In this document: in pieces, positions 24,041 through 33,771 of the stretch | Layout: every line of letters starts with the position of its first letter | Position numbering within the stretch: position 1 is the first letter of the stretch | Assembly: GCF_002746455.1 (NCBI RefSeq) | Contig: NZ_NWUW01000010.1 | Location: 89,282 to 153,281, forward strand | DNA: 64,000 bases | Reading direction: 5' to 3' | From: Bacillus fungorum | GTDB lineage: Bacteria > Bacillota > Bacilli > Bacillales > Bacillaceae_G | Translations under genes and position numbers: made by a program | The notes under the pieces: model-generated | The model's input: only the letters and a program-made list of their open reading frames with translations | What the model was told of the DNA's origin: nothing | Databases searched by the model: none

Positions 24041-24676
24041 TTAGGCCCCTATTTCTTTTTTATAAGCAATATATGAATATCCCATCGTTAGTCCTACTGC
24101 CCCAATAATAATTCCAACCATTACGAAAGATTTCCATGCTACAGGTACGAAAACGCTTAAAATCATAATAACTCCTAATACAACAAACACTTTTCCGCTA
24201 AAGCGGTGCGTCTTTCTCCACACTTCTTCGTTACTTAATGTCCACGGTGTTCTTATGCCTATAAAGTAATTTGGTTTACACTGTGGTAAGTAATTTCCGA
24301 TGACTATAAATAAAACACCAACTAATAATTCTGGAACTCGATTAATAAATACGTTATATCCTAATCCACTTGTAATAATATCTATATTCCCTACAAATAG
24401 TAGCAGGAGTATCCCGTTATTCATTATCATAAAAGCTTTAGAAAATTTCTCGTAATTTGCTTTCTTTGGATCAATCTTTGGTATCACATTTAGAAATATA
24501 TATAATGCAATCATAATTCCAACCATAGAAATCATTCCATGAAGTTTAGAAGAATAGCCATCTACCTTACCGCCACTCCAATGTGTCGCGATTGTATCTG
24601 GCAAATGTGGCCAAGCAAAGGCCCATGCCAAACAAGTTATAACAATTAATAAGATTGCAAAAAGATGTTTTTTCAT
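24041..24676 (-). CDS. sdpI: SdpI-family immunity protein, first copy
   Basis: A 211-residue membrane protein with a DUF1648 start (HLPDTIATHWSGGKVDGYSSK) and the SdpI core [34 protein letters not shown]. Six hydrophobic segments are visible. Its ATG overlaps the sdpR stop by four bases (ATGA), the same arrangement as sdpRI in B. subtilis. No sdpABC toxin genes are near, so the trigger is probably a foreign toxin or general membrane stress. Confidence 0.87.
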   Translation of the reverse strand: MKKHLFAILLIVITCLAWAFAWPHLPDTIATHWSGGKVDGYSSKLHGMISMVGIMIALYIFLNVIPKIDPKKANYEKFSKAFMIMNNGILLLLFVGNIDIITSGLGYNVFINRVPELLVGVLFIVIGNYLPQCKPNYFIGIRTPWTLSNEEVWRKTHRFSGKVFVVLGVIMILSVFVPVAWKSFVMVGIIIGAVGLTMGYSYIAYKKEIGA

Positions 24677-24945
24677 TTCCCCTCGTCCCCCTTATTCGTA
24701 AACGTAAACACCCAAGTCAACAAATCTTGAAAGACCGTTGTGTTTAAAGAGTATACAACGAATTGCCCTTTCTTTTCATCTTGAATAAGTTCAGCATTTT
24801 TAAGTGCGCTTAAGTGGTGTGAAATACTTGGTTTTGTCATATTGAAATGTTCAGCAATTTCACCAGCGGTTAAATCGCCTTCTTTTAATAAGTCTAAAAT
24901 TTTTCGCCTTGTTGGATCTGCTAACGCTTTGAATGCTTGATTCAA
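24673..24945 (-). CDS. sdpR: ArsR-family repressor SdpR
   Basis: A 90-residue winged-helix repressor. FKALADPTRRKILDLLKEGDLTAGEIAEHFNMTKPSISHHLSALKNAELI is the ArsR recognition region, followed by the wing QFVVYSLNTTVF. No metal-binding Cys motif is seen, as expected for SdpR, which is held at the membrane by SdpI rather than by metal. It heads the sdpR-sdpI-sdpI operon. A palindrome 28 bases upstream is its likely operator. Confidence 0.88.
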   Translation of the reverse strand: MNQAFKALADPTRRKILDLLKEGDLTAGEIAEHFNMTKPSISHHLSALKNAELIQDEKKGQFVVYSLNTTVFQDLLTWVFTFTNKGDEGK

Positions 24946-24972
24946 TGTCTTTCTTCCTTTCGATAATTAGAC

Positions 24973-24992
24973 ATTTAGATATTTATCTAAAT
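24973..24992 (-). promoter_or_regulatory. Palindromic operator of sdpR
   Basis: ATTTAGATATTTATCTAAAT is a perfect nine-base inverted repeat with a two-base centre, just upstream of sdpR. The size and place fit autoregulation by an ArsR-type dimer. Confidence 0.65.
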
Positions 24993-25152
24993 ATTAAAAC
25001 AAAAACCATTAATTGTCAATTTAACTGTAGCCCTTTTTACTTTTTACGCTTTTGACCAATACTGTTTATTAGCTTACATTTCAACTTAATGAAAAGACTC
25101 GAAACACATGATACACTATAGCTACAATTGTTTTTTTAGGAGGAATATACAT

Positions 25153-25848
25153 ATGTATAAAATTTTAATCGTTGAAGACGATCCAAATATTTCATCATTA
25201 CTACAATCGCACATTCAAAAATATGGTTATGAAGCTGTTATTGCAGAGAATTTCGATGATATTATGGAATCGTTTAACGCAGTGAAACCACATCTTGTTT
25301 TACTTGATGTAAACTTACCTAAATTCGATGGATTCTACTGGTGCCGTCAAATTCGTCATGAATCTACTTGTCCTATTATTTTCATTTCAGCTCGTGCTGG
25401 TGAGATGGAACAAATTATGGCGATTGAAAGCGGTGCGGATGATTATATTACAAAACCGTTCCACTACGACGTTGTAATGGCGAAAATTAAAGGACAATTA
25501 CGCCGTATTTACGGTGATTACGCACCAAATATTTCTGAACGTATCGTTGAAGTAGAAGGTTTAAAATTATTCCCAGAACGCCCAGAAATTCATTTCGGTG
25601 CTGAGCAAGTTCTTTTAACGAAGAAAGAAGCTATTTTAGCAGAAATGTTATTATCTAAATTCCCTCGTACAGCGAGCCGTGAAGATTTATTAGCTGCCCT
25701 ATGGGATGACGAAAATTTCGTTGAGGAAAATACATTAAACGTAAACATTACGCGTCTTCGTAAAAAGTTCAATGAGCTTGGTATTGAAAATGCTATTGAA
25801 ACAGTACGTGGACTTGGGTATCGTTTTAACGCCACTTGGAGTGAATAA
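25153..25848 (+). CDS. BceR-type response regulator
   Basis: A 231-residue OmpR-family regulator. The receiver domain has the acidic pocket VEDD, the phospho-acceptor Asp in LVLLDVNLP, and the conserved Lys in DYITKPF. The C-terminal winged helix contains REDLLAALWDDENFVEENTLNVNITRLRKKF. This matches the BceR group. AGGAGGAATATAC precedes the ATG at 25153. The kinase gene begins two bases after its stop. Its likely targets carry the TNACA-N4-TGTAA boxes found at 22.9, 23.0 and 15.3 kb. Confidence 0.92.
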   Translation: MYKILIVEDDPNISSLLQSHIQKYGYEAVIAENFDDIMESFNAVKPHLVLLDVNLPKFDGFYWCRQIRHESTCPIIFISARAGEMEQIMAIESGADDYITKPFHYDVVMAKIKGQLRRIYGDYAPNISERIVEVEGLKLFPERPEIHFGAEQVLLTKKEAILAEMLLSKFPRTASREDLLAALWDDENFVEENTLNVNITRLRKKFNELGIENAIETVRGLGYRFNATWSE

Positions 25849-25850
25849 GC

Positions 25851-26873
25851 ATGAAGCTATTTTTACGTGATCATTTTGCATTTTTCCTACTGTACGTATT
25901 AAACTTCGGTATCATTTTCGTTCTTTATGATGCAGTAGATGGATTTCAAAACAATAAATTTTACTTCGTCGTTTTAAGTTTATATTTATTCATTTGTTTC
26001 CTCGTTTATCGTTACGTTCGTAATCGTAGAATGTACCATAGATTAAGTGAACAACCAGAAAAAATGGAAGATGCGTTTATTGAAAGAGCAACTGCTCCGA
26101 TGCCTCACGGTGTAAATGAACTCGTGCGCACGCAGTATCGTCTATTCCAAAAAGAACTACAATCGTATGAAGTAAAACAACAAGAACATCAATTATTCAT
26201 TAACCACTGGGTGCATCAAATGAAGACACCTGTTTCTGTTATGCAGCTTATGGTGCTCGAAATGGAAGATGAACATTTAATTCCGAAGTTTAAAAAAGAA
26301 TTAGAGCGTCTAAACCAAGGGCTTGATATGGCTTTATATATGGCGAGGTTAAATAACTTCCATGAAGATTTCCATGTTGAGACGATTTCATTAAAAGATA
26401 CAGTAACAAAAAATATTAATGGATTAAAAGAACTATTCATTCGAAATGGAGTCTTCCCTGTTTTAGAAGTTCATTCCGATTTAAAGGTTGCCTCTGATGC
26501 GAAATGGCTAAAATTCATTATTTATCAGTTAATGACAAATGCAGTTCGTTACTCTGGTGAGCGTGGAAAGAAAGTTTTCTTATCTGCTTACCAAAACGGA
26601 AAAGATATTATTTTAGAAGTTCGCGATGAAGGCGTTGGTATTCCGCAAGAAGACATTCGAAGAGTATTTGAACCGTTTTACACCGGGAAAAATGGTCGCG
26701 CATTCGGAGAATCTACTGGTATGGGACTTTATATTGTAAGTAAAATTTGTGATTATTTAGGTCACTCTGTCAAACTAGATTCTGAAGTTGATAAAGGAAC
26801 AACGATTAAAATCATCTTCCATAATGCCGCAAACAATCCAGCAGAGGATGTAGAGAAGGTGACTGAAGCATGA
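25851..26873 (+). CDS. BceS-type intramembrane-sensing histidine kinase
   Basis: A 340-residue kinase with two N-terminal helices (about 10-30 and 36-56) joined by a very short outer loop, the mark of Bce-type kinases that sense through a partner transporter. The phospho-acceptor block is INHWVHQMKTPVSVMQ, and the ATPase domain has LMTNAVRYS, EVRDEGVGIP and GESTGMGLYIVSKI. It forms an operon with the response regulator. Which of the two permease systems supplies its signal cannot be read from sequence. Confidence 0.92.
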   Translation: MKLFLRDHFAFFLLYVLNFGIIFVLYDAVDGFQNNKFYFVVLSLYLFICFLVYRYVRNRRMYHRLSEQPEKMEDAFIERATAPMPHGVNELVRTQYRLFQKELQSYEVKQQEHQLFINHWVHQMKTPVSVMQLMVLEMEDEHLIPKFKKELERLNQGLDMALYMARLNNFHEDFHVETISLKDTVTKNINGLKELFIRNGVFPVLEVHSDLKVASDAKWLKFIIYQLMTNAVRYSGERGKKVFLSAYQNGKDIILEVRDEGVGIPQEDIRRVFEPFYTGKNGRAFGESTGMGLYIVSKICDYLGHSVKLDSEVDKGTTIKIIFHNAANNPAEDVEKVTEA

Positions 26874-26890
26874 TCATAACATATGCTAGC

Positions 26891-26925
26891 AAAATGTATG
26901 AGAACTCACTCTCATACATTTTTTG
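26891..26925 (+). terminator. Terminator after the BceRS-type genes
   Basis: AAAATGTATGAGA pairs with TCTCATACATTTT followed by T residues. Confidence 0.88.
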
Positions 26926-26967
26926 CAATAAAACTACTTCTATATCTTCTATCTGGAGGTATAGTCT

Positions 26968-28938
26968 ATGACATTTTGGCAATTTGCATTTAAAAATGTA
27001 ACGCGCAACTCGAGAGCTTATTTTGCTTACTTTATAAGCAGTTCCTTTTCCATTGCTATTTTCTTTTCATTCGCTGTTTATTTGTTTCATCCGAAATTAC
27101 AAAATTCCACTATGATCTCTGAAATTTCAGGATTAATGATTTTTTCAGAAGTTGTTATTGTTTTGTTCTCGTTCTTTTTTTTACTCTATTCAATCGGATC
27201 GTTTTTAAAAGTTCGTAAAAAGCAATTTGGGATTTTAACTGTTTTAGGTATATCAAAAAAGCAATTACATCGACTCGTTTTCACTGAAAATATGTTAATT
27301 GGTATTTTATCTATCTTTTTCGGTATGCAGTTTGGATTTGTATTTTCACAATTTTTCTTATTAGTGACAGCGAAAATTACACACCTACCAGGTATATATT
27401 TATATATCCCTACGAATGCTTTCATTTTAACAACGATTGTGTTTCTTGGTCTCTTTATCGCTGTATCTGCATTGACACCAATGCTTATTCGAACAAAAAA
27501 AGCATTGCACCTTTTAAAAACAAACAATGTAAAACAAAAAGAAAGAAAACCATCCATATTCGTCTCTCTATTTGGTGCTATCTGTTTATTAGGTGGGTAT
27601 ATTTTAGCGGCAAACCCTAAATATTTCTTCTCAATAAATCCACAAGTAGGCGTTATATATATGGTTTCAAGTATTTTTGTGATCCCAGCGCTTGTTACAA
27701 TCGGAACATATTTCTTCTTTTCGCAAATTAGTTTCTTACTTATTTATATTTTAAAGAAAAGAAGAAAGTTTTATATGAAACATATTAATATGCTTTGGAT
27801 TTCGGATTTAGCAAGCCGCATCCGAACGAATATTAATATGCTTTTTATTGTTGCGATGCTATCTACAATTGCTTTCACAATGATTACGTTCCTATATGGA
27901 GTCGGAAAGTTTACAAAGCTAGAGGTTACGCGAAGTTCACCTTTTCCATTCTCTTATTTTTCTTATGACGCAAATCCTTTTGTGGACGATCATTTAAATT
28001 GGCTTGAACAACAATTAAAAAAAGAGAATTTCTCTTATAAAGAAATAAAGGCTGATTTATATGAAACACCGCTAAAAGAAGATGAAGGTATAACCGCTTA
28101 TAATGATGTGTATGCAATAAAACAAAGTGACTATAATAAACTCGCAGCTTCCTTACGAATGAAACAACTATTCATGAACGATAATGAAGCATATGTCTTA
28201 ACAGGTAGCGCTTATGTAACCTTATTCAGCGAGTTTGAGCCAAGCTACAATAGAAAGTCTATTACACTTTCTAGCACAAATACGCAATTACAAGTAAAGG
28301 GCTATGAACAAGCAGGAGCCATTCCATCTGACTTTTCATATCAAACTTTAATTTTACCTGACACTGTTGTAAACAACTTGCCAAATACAACAAAGCATGT
28401 AGCAGCATACAATTATAAAGTAGATAACTGGGAAAAGACGTATGAAATTGCTGATGATTTTATAAAAAAAATACAAAGAGATCGACAGGAATTCCAATAC
28501 GAAGGTCCCCTTATACGCTCCTATGAATCAGCAGGCTCATTATATAGAATCACATCAGGAAGTGCTGCATACTTCCTAATCGGGACATTCTTAGGTGTCA
28601 TTTTCTTTATTGGAGCAGGTAGCGTTCTTTACTTCAGAATGTACACAGATTTAACGAACGAACAAGAAAAATATGTAGCAATTTCAAAAATTGGTGTAAC
28701 AGATACAGAGATGAAACGATCTGCAACCATCCAACTTAGCATTTTATTTTTCGTTCCATACGTTATGGCATCCATTCATACAATGTTTGCAACAAAAATG
28801 CTTCAAGATGTAATTGATTTATCACTATTCAAAGAAATTTCAGCTGTTCTTATTATTTTTGGCGTAGTTGAAATCGTCTTTTTCTTATTCATTCGTTCCT
28901 TTTACATGCAAAAGTTATCAGAGTATACGAATGGTTAA
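26968..28938 (+). CDS. BceB-like permease, copy 1 of 3
   Basis: A 656-residue ABC permease with the FtsX-type fold. It starts MTFWQFAFKNVTRNSRAYFAYF, has a conserved FLKVRKKQFGILTVLGISKKQL block after the third helix, and ends with FLIGTFLGVIFFIGAGSVLYFRMYTDLTNEQEKYVAISKIGVT and two last helices. The outer loop (about 315-530) is the part that differs most from its sisters. ATCTGGAGG precedes the ATG. It lies upstream of copy 2 with a 78-base gap and no ATPase of its own. Confidence 0.88.
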   Translation: MTFWQFAFKNVTRNSRAYFAYFISSSFSIAIFFSFAVYLFHPKLQNSTMISEISGLMIFSEVVIVLFSFFFLLYSIGSFLKVRKKQFGILTVLGISKKQLHRLVFTENMLIGILSIFFGMQFGFVFSQFFLLVTAKITHLPGIYLYIPTNAFILTTIVFLGLFIAVSALTPMLIRTKKALHLLKTNNVKQKERKPSIFVSLFGAICLLGGYILAANPKYFFSINPQVGVIYMVSSIFVIPALVTIGTYFFFSQISFLLIYILKKRRKFYMKHINMLWISDLASRIRTNINMLFIVAMLSTIAFTMITFLYGVGKFTKLEVTRSSPFPFSYFSYDANPFVDDHLNWLEQQLKKENFSYKEIKADLYETPLKEDEGITAYNDVYAIKQSDYNKLAASLRMKQLFMNDNEAYVLTGSAYVTLFSEFEPSYNRKSITLSSTNTQLQVKGYEQAGAIPSDFSYQTLILPDTVVNNLPNTTKHVAAYNYKVDNWEKTYEIADDFIKKIQRDRQEFQYEGPLIRSYESAGSLYRITSGSAAYFLIGTFLGVIFFIGAGSVLYFRMYTDLTNEQEKYVAISKIGVTDTEMKRSATIQLSILFFVPYVMASIHTMFATKMLQDVIDLSLFKEISAVLIIFGVVEIVFFLFIRSFYMQKLSEYTNG

Positions 28939-28958
28939 TTTTTATGAATGTATTTAGT

Positions 28959-28991
28959 AGGGGAAAAGGTATCTCTTATATCCTTTTCCTC
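28959..28991 (+). terminator. Weak hairpin between permease copies 1 and 2
   Basis: GGAAAAGG pairs with CCTTTTCC around a 12-base loop. It lacks a clean T run, so it may weaken rather than end transcription. Confidence 0.4.
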
Positions 28992-29016
28992 TTCACTCTA
29001 CAGGAGGTCTAGGTGA

Positions 29017-30969
29017 ATGACATTTTGGCAATTTGCATTTAAAAACGTGACGCGGAACGCCAGAGCTTATTTCGCCTATTTTGTAAGCAGTGCGTTTTCC
29101 ATTGCAATCTTTTTCTCATTTGCAGTTTATTTATTTCATCCTAAATTGCATATGACAGACGTGAATTATTCTCTGAACATATTAATGACAATTTCAGAAG
29201 TTGTCATTGTGTTCTTTTCATTTTTCTTTTTACTGTATTCAATCGGGACGTTTTTAAAAGTACGAAAAAAACAGTTCGGGATTTTAACAGTACTTGGCAT
29301 ATCTCAAAAACAATTAAAACGACTCATATTTATAGAAAATATGTTAATTGGTGTTCTTTCTATATTTTTTGGCATTCAACTTGGACTTGTCTTTTCACAG
29401 TTCTTTTTGTTAGTTACCGCCAAAATTACACACGTACCTGGTTTATATTTATATGGGCCTACAAGTGCTATCGTTTTAACGATCATCATCTTTCTTGGGC
29501 TCTTCATTCTCGTATCATCTTTTACACCGATGCTCATTCGTACGAGAAAAGCCGTACGCCTTTTAAAAGAAGGAACAAAACAAAAAGAAAGAAAAGCATC
29601 CGTTCTCATCTCTCTATTTGGTGCGACGTGTTTAATATGTGGATATGCGTTAGCCGCAAATCCGCTGTATTTTATGTCGCTAGGTGACATCATTGGGCTT
29701 TTATATGCCGTATCTAGTATATTTGTCATCCCATCGCTTATTGCAGCTGGAACATACTTTTTCTTTTCACAAATTAGTTTTTTACTTATTCGTATTTTAA
29801 AAACGCGAAGAAAGTTTTATATGAAACGAATTAATATGCTTTGGATTTCTGATCTAGCATCACGTATTCGTACGAATATTAATATGCTCTTTATTGTGGC
29901 GATGCTATCGACGCTCGCTTTTACAATGATTACATTCTTATATGGATTCGGGAAATTTACAAAGTTTGATGAAATTAGACAAAACCCTTTCCCGTTTACT
30001 TATTTATCACATACTGAAAATACATTAGCTAAGGAACATTTAAACTGGTTAGAACAAAAATTTAATGAAGAGCACTTTACTTATACAAAATTTAAAACGG
30101 ATATATATGAAGTATCTTCGGCTGAAGATAACACGCAGCTCTATTATGCCATTAAACAAAGTGACTATAATGTACTTGCTAAGTCTTTAAATTGGGAAGC
30201 GCTCACGGTAAATAAGAATGAATCTTATATTCTTATGAAAGACTTAGATGATCAGGTTGTTGGAACGCTTAATAAAGACAAGAAAAATACTCTTACACTT
30301 ACTCAAAACAATTTACAACTACAAGTGAAAGAATATAAAAGTTATAACCCATTCCCAAATCGCTTAATATACCAATTGCTCATACTATCTGATGAAAATG
30401 TAGAAGCATTATCCAACGTTTCAAAACAAATGAGTGTATATAGCTTTAAAGTTACAGATTGGGAAAAAGCACATAACATCGGCTCATCGTTTATAACAAA
30501 AATCGATAACGATAATGCCGCAATTCAAGCAGAACATCCGCCGTTCCACGCAAGTGAAGCGAGCGATTCTCTATACAAAACTAAACTAAATGTCGCTTCG
30601 TTCTTCTTAATTGGTACTTTCCTAGGAGTTATTTTCTTTATCGGTGCTGGTAGTGTTCTTTACTTCCGAATGTATACAGATTTAACAAATGAACAAGAAA
30701 AATATATAACGATTACGAAAATTGGCTTAACTGAAACTGAAATGAAACGTTCAGCGACAATTCAGCTTGCGATTCTTTTCTTCGTGCCTTACATTATGGC
30801 ATCAATCCATACGATGTTTGCGACAAAGATGCTACAAGAAATATTAAATCTCTCGTTCTTTACTGAAATTACAGTCGTACTTGTGATTTTTGGAACAGTT
30901 GAAATTTTATTTTTCATTTTAATTCGTTCCTTCTATATGCAAAAGTTATCACAACACATTAAGTTTTAG
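29017..30969 (+). CDS. BceB-like permease, copy 2 of 3
   Basis: A 650-residue permease with the same plan as copy 1 and nearly the same first 45 residues (MTFWQFAFKNVTRNARAYFAYF). Copies 1 and 2 share VYLFHPKL, FLKVRKKQFGILTVLGIS and the C-terminal FLIGTFLGVIFFIGAGSVLYF; the outer loops are strongly diverged. It starts after ACAGGAGG and is followed 20 bases later by the ATPase gene. It is the likely direct partner of that ATPase and a recent duplicate of copy 1. Confidence 0.88.
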   Translation: MTFWQFAFKNVTRNARAYFAYFVSSAFSIAIFFSFAVYLFHPKLHMTDVNYSLNILMTISEVVIVFFSFFFLLYSIGTFLKVRKKQFGILTVLGISQKQLKRLIFIENMLIGVLSIFFGIQLGLVFSQFFLLVTAKITHVPGLYLYGPTSAIVLTIIIFLGLFILVSSFTPMLIRTRKAVRLLKEGTKQKERKASVLISLFGATCLICGYALAANPLYFMSLGDIIGLLYAVSSIFVIPSLIAAGTYFFFSQISFLLIRILKTRRKFYMKRINMLWISDLASRIRTNINMLFIVAMLSTLAFTMITFLYGFGKFTKFDEIRQNPFPFTYLSHTENTLAKEHLNWLEQKFNEEHFTYTKFKTDIYEVSSAEDNTQLYYAIKQSDYNVLAKSLNWEALTVNKNESYILMKDLDDQVVGTLNKDKKNTLTLTQNNLQLQVKEYKSYNPFPNRLIYQLLILSDENVEALSNVSKQMSVYSFKVTDWEKAHNIGSSFITKIDNDNAAIQAEHPPFHASEASDSLYKTKLNVASFFLIGTFLGVIFFIGAGSVLYFRMYTDLTNEQEKYITITKIGLTETEMKRSATIQLAILFFVPYIMASIHTMFATKMLQEILNLSFFTEITVVLVIFGTVEILFFILIRSFYMQKLSQHIKF

Positions 30970-30989
30970 AGGATAGAAAGGTGGTTACT

Positions 30990-31742
30990 ATGGAAGAAGT
31001 ATTACACATAAAAAACGTCTCAAAAGTGTATGAGGGAAAAGTCCCTCATACCGCTTTAAAAAATATAAATTTACATGTAGATAAAGGAGAATTCGTTGCC
31101 ATTATGGGGCCGTCTGGTAGCGGTAAATCTACATTTTTAAACGTTATCTCTACAATTGATTCCCCTACTTCTGGTGACGTCGTTATTAACGGAAAAAAAC
31201 CGCACACATTTCGTAGGGAGAAGTTAGCTATTTTCCGCCGACAAGAGTTAGGATTTGTTTTCCAAAACTTTAACCTACTAGATACACTGACAATCGGTGA
31301 AAATATCGTACTACCTTTAACATTGGACAATGTTCCATTAAAAGAGATGGACGAAAAGCTTGATAACATTTCAAAAAAGCTTGGAATTGATCATATTTTG
31401 GATAAACGTATTTTTGAAGTTTCTGGCGGACAAGCACAACGTACCGCAGTAGCACGTGCTGTTATTCATCATCCTTCACTTCTACTCGCCGATGAACCGA
31501 CAGGAAATTTAGATTCGAAAGCAGCAATTGATGTAATGGAGTTATTTACGAAATTAAATAACGAAGAAGATGCAACGATTTTAATGGTTACTCATGATCC
31601 GTTTGCAGCAAGTTATTGTAACCGTGTCATTTTCATTAAAGACGGCGAACTTTACAACGAATTACATCGCGGGCTATATCGCGAGAAGTTTTATCAAGAA
31701 ATATTAGATGTTTTAGCCTTATTAGGAGGAAGACGTGGATGA
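30990..31742 (+). CDS. BceA-like ATPase of the three-permease cluster
   Basis: A 250-residue ABC ATPase. Walker A is GPSGSGKST, the Q-loop FVFQNFNLLD, the signature VSGGQAQR, Walker B LLLADEPTGNLD and the H-loop MVTHDPFAASYCNR. It ends with the BceA-type tail GLYREKFYQEILDVLALLGG. The ATG at 30990 follows AAAGGTGG; a GTG three codons upstream is less likely. Its stop overlaps the start of copy 3 (ATGA). It is the only ATPase for three permeases in this cluster. Confidence 0.92.
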   Translation: MEEVLHIKNVSKVYEGKVPHTALKNINLHVDKGEFVAIMGPSGSGKSTFLNVISTIDSPTSGDVVINGKKPHTFRREKLAIFRRQELGFVFQNFNLLDTLTIGENIVLPLTLDNVPLKEMDEKLDNISKKLGIDHILDKRIFEVSGGQAQRTAVARAVIHHPSLLLADEPTGNLDSKAAIDVMELFTKLNNEEDATILMVTHDPFAASYCNRVIFIKDGELYNELHRGLYREKFYQEILDVLALLGGRRG

Positions 31743-33718
31743 CATTTTGGCAATTCGCATTTAAAAATGTCTCGCGTAATTCGAAAGCATATTTCGCTTA
31801 TTTTGTAAGTAGCGCTTTTTCGATAATGGTTTTCTTTTCATTTACTGTATACGCGTATCATCCGCGCTTGCAAAGTGTACAAAACTTTCAAGATCGGGAT
31901 CCTCTAACGAATTTAGCTAGTACAGCTCAATTCGTTATCGTTATGTTCTCGTTCTTCTTTCTCTTATATTCCATCGGGACCTTTTTAAATGTTCGGAAGC
32001 AACAATTCGGGATACTCACGATTCTCGGTATCTCACAGAGACAATTAAAAAGACTGTTATTTACTGAAAACATGATAATCGGGATATTATCTATCTTTAT
32101 CGGCATTCAAGGTGGCCTTGTGTTCTCTAACTTTTTCTTATTAGTCACTTCGAAATTAACAAGTGCGAAAGGTCTCTATTTATATTGGCCAACAGAAGCG
32201 ATCATCGTTACAACTGTAACGTTTATCATTTTATTTTTAATCGTTTCTACGTTTACACCAATGTTTATTCGGACTCGTAAAACAGTCCACCTTATTAAAG
32301 GGAACAAGAAAGCGACAGCTGAAAAACGACCATCTATACTCATCTCTTTATTCGCTTTAATTTGTTTAGGGCTATGCTATTATATTGCCGGTTACCCGCA
32401 AAGCTACGTAACCGAAAAAAATGTGCAAAATGGATCTGTCTTCTTTATTATATTATCTATTTTGCCACTCGTAGTAGTCGGAACATATTTATTCTTTTCA
32501 CAAACATTTCTTCTTTTTATCTATATGTTAAAGAAGCGTAGAAAGTTTTATTTGAAACAAATAAATATGTTATGGATTTCAGACTTAGTTTCTCGTACCC
32601 GTAGTAATATTAATGTACTCTTTATCGTTTCTATGCTATCTGCGCTTGCATTTACAATTATTATCGGACTATTTGCTGCGAATAATAATACGAAAGCATC
32701 GATACTAGAGCGATATCCTATTCCCTTCACATACAAATTAGAAGGAGACCATTCCCTTGAACGAAAGCACATTAATACTATTGAAAATGAACTTTCCAAT
32801 GCTCATTTTCAATATAAAAAATATAAATTTACGCTTTTAAAAGATAATGCTTCAAAAGAAGAGATTGCAATTATGAAAATGAGTGATTATAACGAAATTG
32901 CTAGGCAGTTAACGAGGCCTATAATTACACTTGATGCAAAAGAAGTTTACATTATTTCTGGCTATTCACCAGAGCTATTAAACCTTGTATCAAATCCATT
33001 TATAAAACAAAATACAATTACGCTTGAATCCAATAAAAAGGAGTTTTATATAAAGGGATTTATTAACAAAGGAATAGCACCACCCTTTGCATTAGCAAAT
33101 TTAGTTATTATGCAAGATAATGCAATTGATACTATGGTTCCTCATATTGAAACAATTACGGTTTATAACTACTTCGTGGAAAATTGGGAAAATGCAATTG
33201 TTCCAACGAAAAATATATTAAAAAATATTAGTAATGACACCGAAAAATATTATGAGGCACATAAAAACGATAAGCATGCTTCGCCCGTCCCTTTTAATAT
33301 TTATACAGCTACTGATGAATTAATCCATAATAAAGAAAATGCAGTTGCTCGATTCTTTATTTGGGCATTTCTCGGCTTTATCTTCTTTATCGGTGCGGCT
33401 AGTGTTTTATACTTCCGTATGTATAACGACTTAACGAATGAAAAACAAAAGTACATTACGATTACAAAACTCGGCTTAACAGAATCAGAAATGTTTCGTT
33501 CTGCAACGATTCAATTAGGAATTTTATTTTTCGTCCCATACATCGTTGCTGGTGTTCACACATTATTTGCGGTTAAGTTTTTACAAAGCATGTTCGCTTT
33601 TCCTTTACTAAAAGAGTTATTAATTGTACTTACCTTTTTCGGGATTATCGAGATTATTTTCTTCTTCTTAATCCGTTCTCTGTACATTAATAAATTATCA
33701 CAGCATATGAAGATATGA
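31739..33718 (+). CDS. BceB-like permease, copy 3 of 3
   Basis: A 659-residue permease. The start MTFWQFAFKNVSRNSKAYFAYF and the block FLNVRKQQFGILTILGIS match its sisters, but VYAYHPRL and the C-terminal FIWAFLGFIFFIGAASVLYF show it is the more distant copy. It overlaps the ATPase gene by four bases, so the two are translated together. A strong terminator closes the cluster. The diverged outer loop implies a different ligand from copies 1 and 2. Confidence 0.88.
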   Translation: MTFWQFAFKNVSRNSKAYFAYFVSSAFSIMVFFSFTVYAYHPRLQSVQNFQDRDPLTNLASTAQFVIVMFSFFFLLYSIGTFLNVRKQQFGILTILGISQRQLKRLLFTENMIIGILSIFIGIQGGLVFSNFFLLVTSKLTSAKGLYLYWPTEAIIVTTVTFIILFLIVSTFTPMFIRTRKTVHLIKGNKKATAEKRPSILISLFALICLGLCYYIAGYPQSYVTEKNVQNGSVFFIILSILPLVVVGTYLFFSQTFLLFIYMLKKRRKFYLKQINMLWISDLVSRTRSNINVLFIVSMLSALAFTIIIGLFAANNNTKASILERYPIPFTYKLEGDHSLERKHINTIENELSNAHFQYKKYKFTLLKDNASKEEIAIMKMSDYNEIARQLTRPIITLDAKEVYIISGYSPELLNLVSNPFIKQNTITLESNKKEFYIKGFINKGIAPPFALANLVIMQDNAIDTMVPHIETITVYNYFVENWENAIVPTKNILKNISNDTEKYYEAHKNDKHASPVPFNIYTATDELIHNKENAVARFFIWAFLGFIFFIGAASVLYFRMYNDLTNEKQKYITITKLGLTESEMFRSATIQLGILFFVPYIVAGVHTLFAVKFLQSMFAFPLLKELLIVLTFFGIIEIIFFFLIRSLYINKLSQHMKI

Positions 33719-33720
33719 AT

Positions 33721-33757
33721 AAAATGGCCTTGTGCAATACGCACAAGGCCATTTTCA
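33721..33757. terminator. Bidirectional terminator
   Basis: AAAATGGCCTTGTGC pairs with GCACAAGGCCATTTT around AATAC, between convergent genes. Confidence 0.9.
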
Positions 33758-33771
33758 ATAGTTTTTAATCA

